This document shows positions 61,254 to 64,000 of a DNA stretch of 64,000 nucleotides, in pieces. Where the stretch lies: assembly GCA_037074765.1 (NCBI GenBank), contig JBAMDO010000572.1, positions 414,501 through 478,500 on the forward strand, given 5' to 3'. How positions within the stretch are numbered: the first letter of the stretch is position 1; the number at the start of each line of letters is the position of its first letter. The notes beneath the pieces were generated by a model. It ran no database searches and was not told where the DNA came from. It worked only from the letters and a program-made list of their open reading frames with translations. The translations under genes were made by a program, and so were the position numbers. Origin of the DNA: Mansonella perstans. Taxonomy: Eukaryota; Nematoda; Chromadorea; Rhabditida; Onchocercidae.

Positions 61254-64000
61254 AATCAATCAAATATTACCTTCCTTTTTTGATTTAATTATTTAAATAT
61301 TTGCGTTCTTTTTCCTCTTTTAATTATGTTTTATCCAGTATTTCAAGTTATCTGCTTTCTTTCTCTTCCCTAATACTCTTCAAGGATTTCTTTTATTTAT
61401 TACTCTAATTGTACATAAATAATCTGTGAGATAAAACTAGTGCAATAAATTGATAAATTTGATTAATTTTACTCATGTCAAATTTAAGCTTATCTTGCCT
61501 TTATGAAAAAAAATGAATTTGAAAAGTTGCTTAATTAAAGGGTGCTCAATAAACTTTTCCCAATATTATAACGTATAAATTTTTTTGACTAACTTAGGAA
61601 TTTTTCACATAAATGGTGACAATTTTAGGTACCATAAAAGGGATTTTGTTTTTGCGACGAAATCAGCGAATCATTAAGCTTTAACTTTGTAATTTAGAGA
61701 TCTACAATCTGTTGCAGATTTCAAAATGATCGACGTATTACTGTATTCCGGCAAACATATGAGGAATGTCTTGTTCGTATCCCTTTGTTTTTCGAATTCC
61801 CAAACATTTTTTCTATTAATGCTTATACTGTTCTGGTCTATTTTTTTATTATTATTATCCTTTGTGATATGTTTCTGAGAAGTAGCCAAGAGCTAAATTT
61901 GATTCTTCAGTCATAGACAAGAAATTTTGGGAGAAATTTGCGTCTTACTTTTCAATAAAAGCAATCAATATATTGCAGTCACACATTATAAAATATAATA
62001 GTAGCGTGCCTTGGCTCATTTGAGTAGGAAAAAGGGAACTTATTGAGCCATAAATTGCACGCTTCAAAATTTACAAAAATAATAATTTCAAACCATATTA
62101 AAAAATTGGTATTTTTAAGCAGTTCCAAAAGTTTCTTATTAACGAATTTTTGTGTTAATTATTGAAATCAAGCATTCATATTTCTATGCCTTTTAATATT
62201 TCAAGGATTTTCAAATGAATATTCATCAATAAAATATTAATGTTAACTTCGAAATTTCTATACCGTTTTCACAGCAACTTCAGTCACTTTATTTTCTTAT
62301 AAATATTAATTAAAATGAGGAATAAAATTAAAATTTTTGTTGATTTCAATCGTTTACTTATCATTCGCACGCTTTCAACTTTTTGTCAATTTTACTTCCA
62401 ATAGCAACACTGAAACTTTCGTTGCAAAACAAATTATCGATATATTGCTATAATTGCTGGAAGCTGGCAAAACAGAACAATTAACAATGTTAATTACTTG
62501 CTCACCTAACTGCGTATCAGATGGAAAAAAACCCTATGAATCCATTCGAGTCGGACGGAATGCCGCAGATAAAAATAATGAATGTGCGTTAAACAGACTC
62601 ATGTTTCAAGAAACACAATATTATACTGTTAAATTTTAAATTTTTAATTTCATTAGTAAAACTTTAAATTTCACAAATAAAAATAAATATTGCAAAACTG
62701 AAAATGACGAATACATCGGTTTTAAATATATTTGGCCAATATTTGTTGAAACGATATCGAAATCAGTCATAATTAAGGTCTGCGGTAAATCGCCGTATAA
62801 AAAAAATGTCAACCTGTCAACCAACTAAAGTAATTTCGCAAGAGACTAATAAAATTATTTCAGTAAATTTTACAAAATTTAAACCATATTAAACAATTTG
62901 TGATCGTAACAAGCAATTCTTTCATAACGAAAATATAGTTTCTAATATTATTGTACATTTTACAAATTATGTGTTAGATCAAAATTCAGTGAAATTTGCA
63001 TGCCGTGTGCTTTGAAAGATTTTAAGTGGATTTTAGTGAATATTTCAATAAGATCCACAGCAAATTCGGTTATTTGGTGCCACGTATTGTTTCGAAAACT
63101 TTTAAATTTAAATGAATATGTGCCAAATCGTTACTCGATTCTGTATATTAAACGATGAGAGTCGAATGTCATTACAGTATCTGTCGAAACACTAATTAGA
63201 AGAATGTTATAACACTATACAGTGTAAAATACAGTAGATGAATGTTGTATTATGCCATGTATGTTAGCAAAACGGTGTGAACATCATTACTCAACTTTGT
63301 ATATGATAATGATAATTAAAGATTGGAGAAAGCTTGAAAATATCGTCTTGTAATCGTCATCTTCTAAGAAATTAACATTTTTTTAGCTTAGAAAACTTAC
63401 AGTCATTTGTTAACTTTCTTTTGTTTCATTTCTGAAGTAATAAATTAATATCTCCATTGTTCTTAGTTTTCGTTCTGACACTAATTATTATGATTCAATT
63501 ACAAATAAACTGAAGTAAATAAGTATCGTCGTTTATAAGATCAAATATTTTTGATGCAAGCGTACTTGGATTTCAAAAACGATTAATTGGATATTTTGAT
63601 TTTTGATTTCTTTCCATATAACTAAATATTATAATATGTCGTGTACGTTAGCGTATTTTAGTTTTTGAAAACTTCATGTGACTATACAATTATTTCTCTA
63701 ATCTCAATTAATTTATAATTCCTTGTCTCAAATACAAATTATTTTTGCGTAATTAATTAATTCTGTCTTAATTTCGGTTTTAAATTAGCTAATTATGAAT
63801 TTTGGTTTGTTAACGCAATGTCACAGAGAGAGGAAGAAAGAGGAAATATTGGACAATTCTTCAGTAAGTAATTAGAAGATAATCGCAGACTAAAGAGCAG
63901 TCAATTTTTTCTCAATTTCAGAGTGAAATAGTCATTACAACTTTCCTCTTTCCTTTCAGATCGGAATTTTTCAAAAATAAAAATTTAATCTTTAAAAGAT
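61254..64000. other. AT-rich tail of the window
   Basis: It contains the 3' UTR of the preceding gene and a possible inverted-repeat element at 61540-62050. A 61-codon open frame at 62454-62639 (contains YESIRVGRNAADKNNE) has a less biased composition than most, but no splice context or homology that I can support. The rest is AT-rich with no assignable feature; a short GA-rich stretch lies near 63823-63850. Confidence 0.55.
61540..62050. mobile_element. Possible degenerate inverted-repeat element
   Basis: The left end GGTGCTCAATAAACTTTTCCC (from 61541, 21 bp of which 20 are GGTGCTCAATAAACTTTTCC) is roughly mirrored at 62027-62050, whose reverse complement contains TGGCTCAATAAGTTCCC. The identical core is only nine bases and no transposase is present, so this is a weak MITE candidate of about 510 bp. 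Confidence 0.25.

Noticed and set aside
62454..62639. 61-codon plus-strand frame with balanced composition
   Set aside because: No recognisable family and no supporting splice sites or upstream exons.

Overview
The window is nuclear DNA from a nematode. It is very AT-rich. Its genes are split into many small exons, most introns end in a TTTCAG-type acceptor, and several start codons sit just after such an acceptor, as expected for spliced-leader trans-splicing. Intron sizes (about 50 bp to 1.6 kb) and composition suggest a clade III, filarial-like species rather than Caenorhabditis, but that is inference. I rebuilt gene models by hand from reading frame, splice-site phase and protein-family similarity.

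Layout: 1-5889 is AT-rich non-coding DNA with simple and tandem repeats. A RIG-I/Dicer-related helicase gene (+) spans 5890-16778. A 275-bp inverted-repeat element lies at 17127-17401. Two minus-strand genes follow: an Mlx/MXL-2 bHLH-zipper factor (19437-20877) and the mRNA export receptor NXF1 (23027-28821). 28822-34317 holds minisatellites, a coding-like fragment and one complete 5S rRNA gene (33403-33521). Flightless-1 (+, 34318-45553) converges on APC5 (-, 46341-52431). An M-Ras/R-Ras-type GTPase (-, 54142-56514) and a small unknown four-helix membrane protein (+, 59631-61253) complete the set. The tail is AT-rich spacer with a possible second inverted-repeat element.

The genes do not form a pathway. 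They are housekeeping or regulatory genes (mRNA export, cell cycle, actin/transcription, Ras signalling, Mondo/Mlx metabolic transcription) plus one small-RNA/antiviral helicase. No operon is evident: same-strand neighbours are 1.7-2.2 kb apart. The most notable observations are splice anomalies (two GC-AG introns, one AT donor inside helicase motif VI, one missing AG acceptor in APC5), a frame break near the N-terminus of the helicase, local duplications of exon-intron boundaries, the inverted-repeat element beside the dsRNA-helicase gene, and the unidentified membrane protein. I saw no bacterial operon, CRISPR array, phage or intact transposase.
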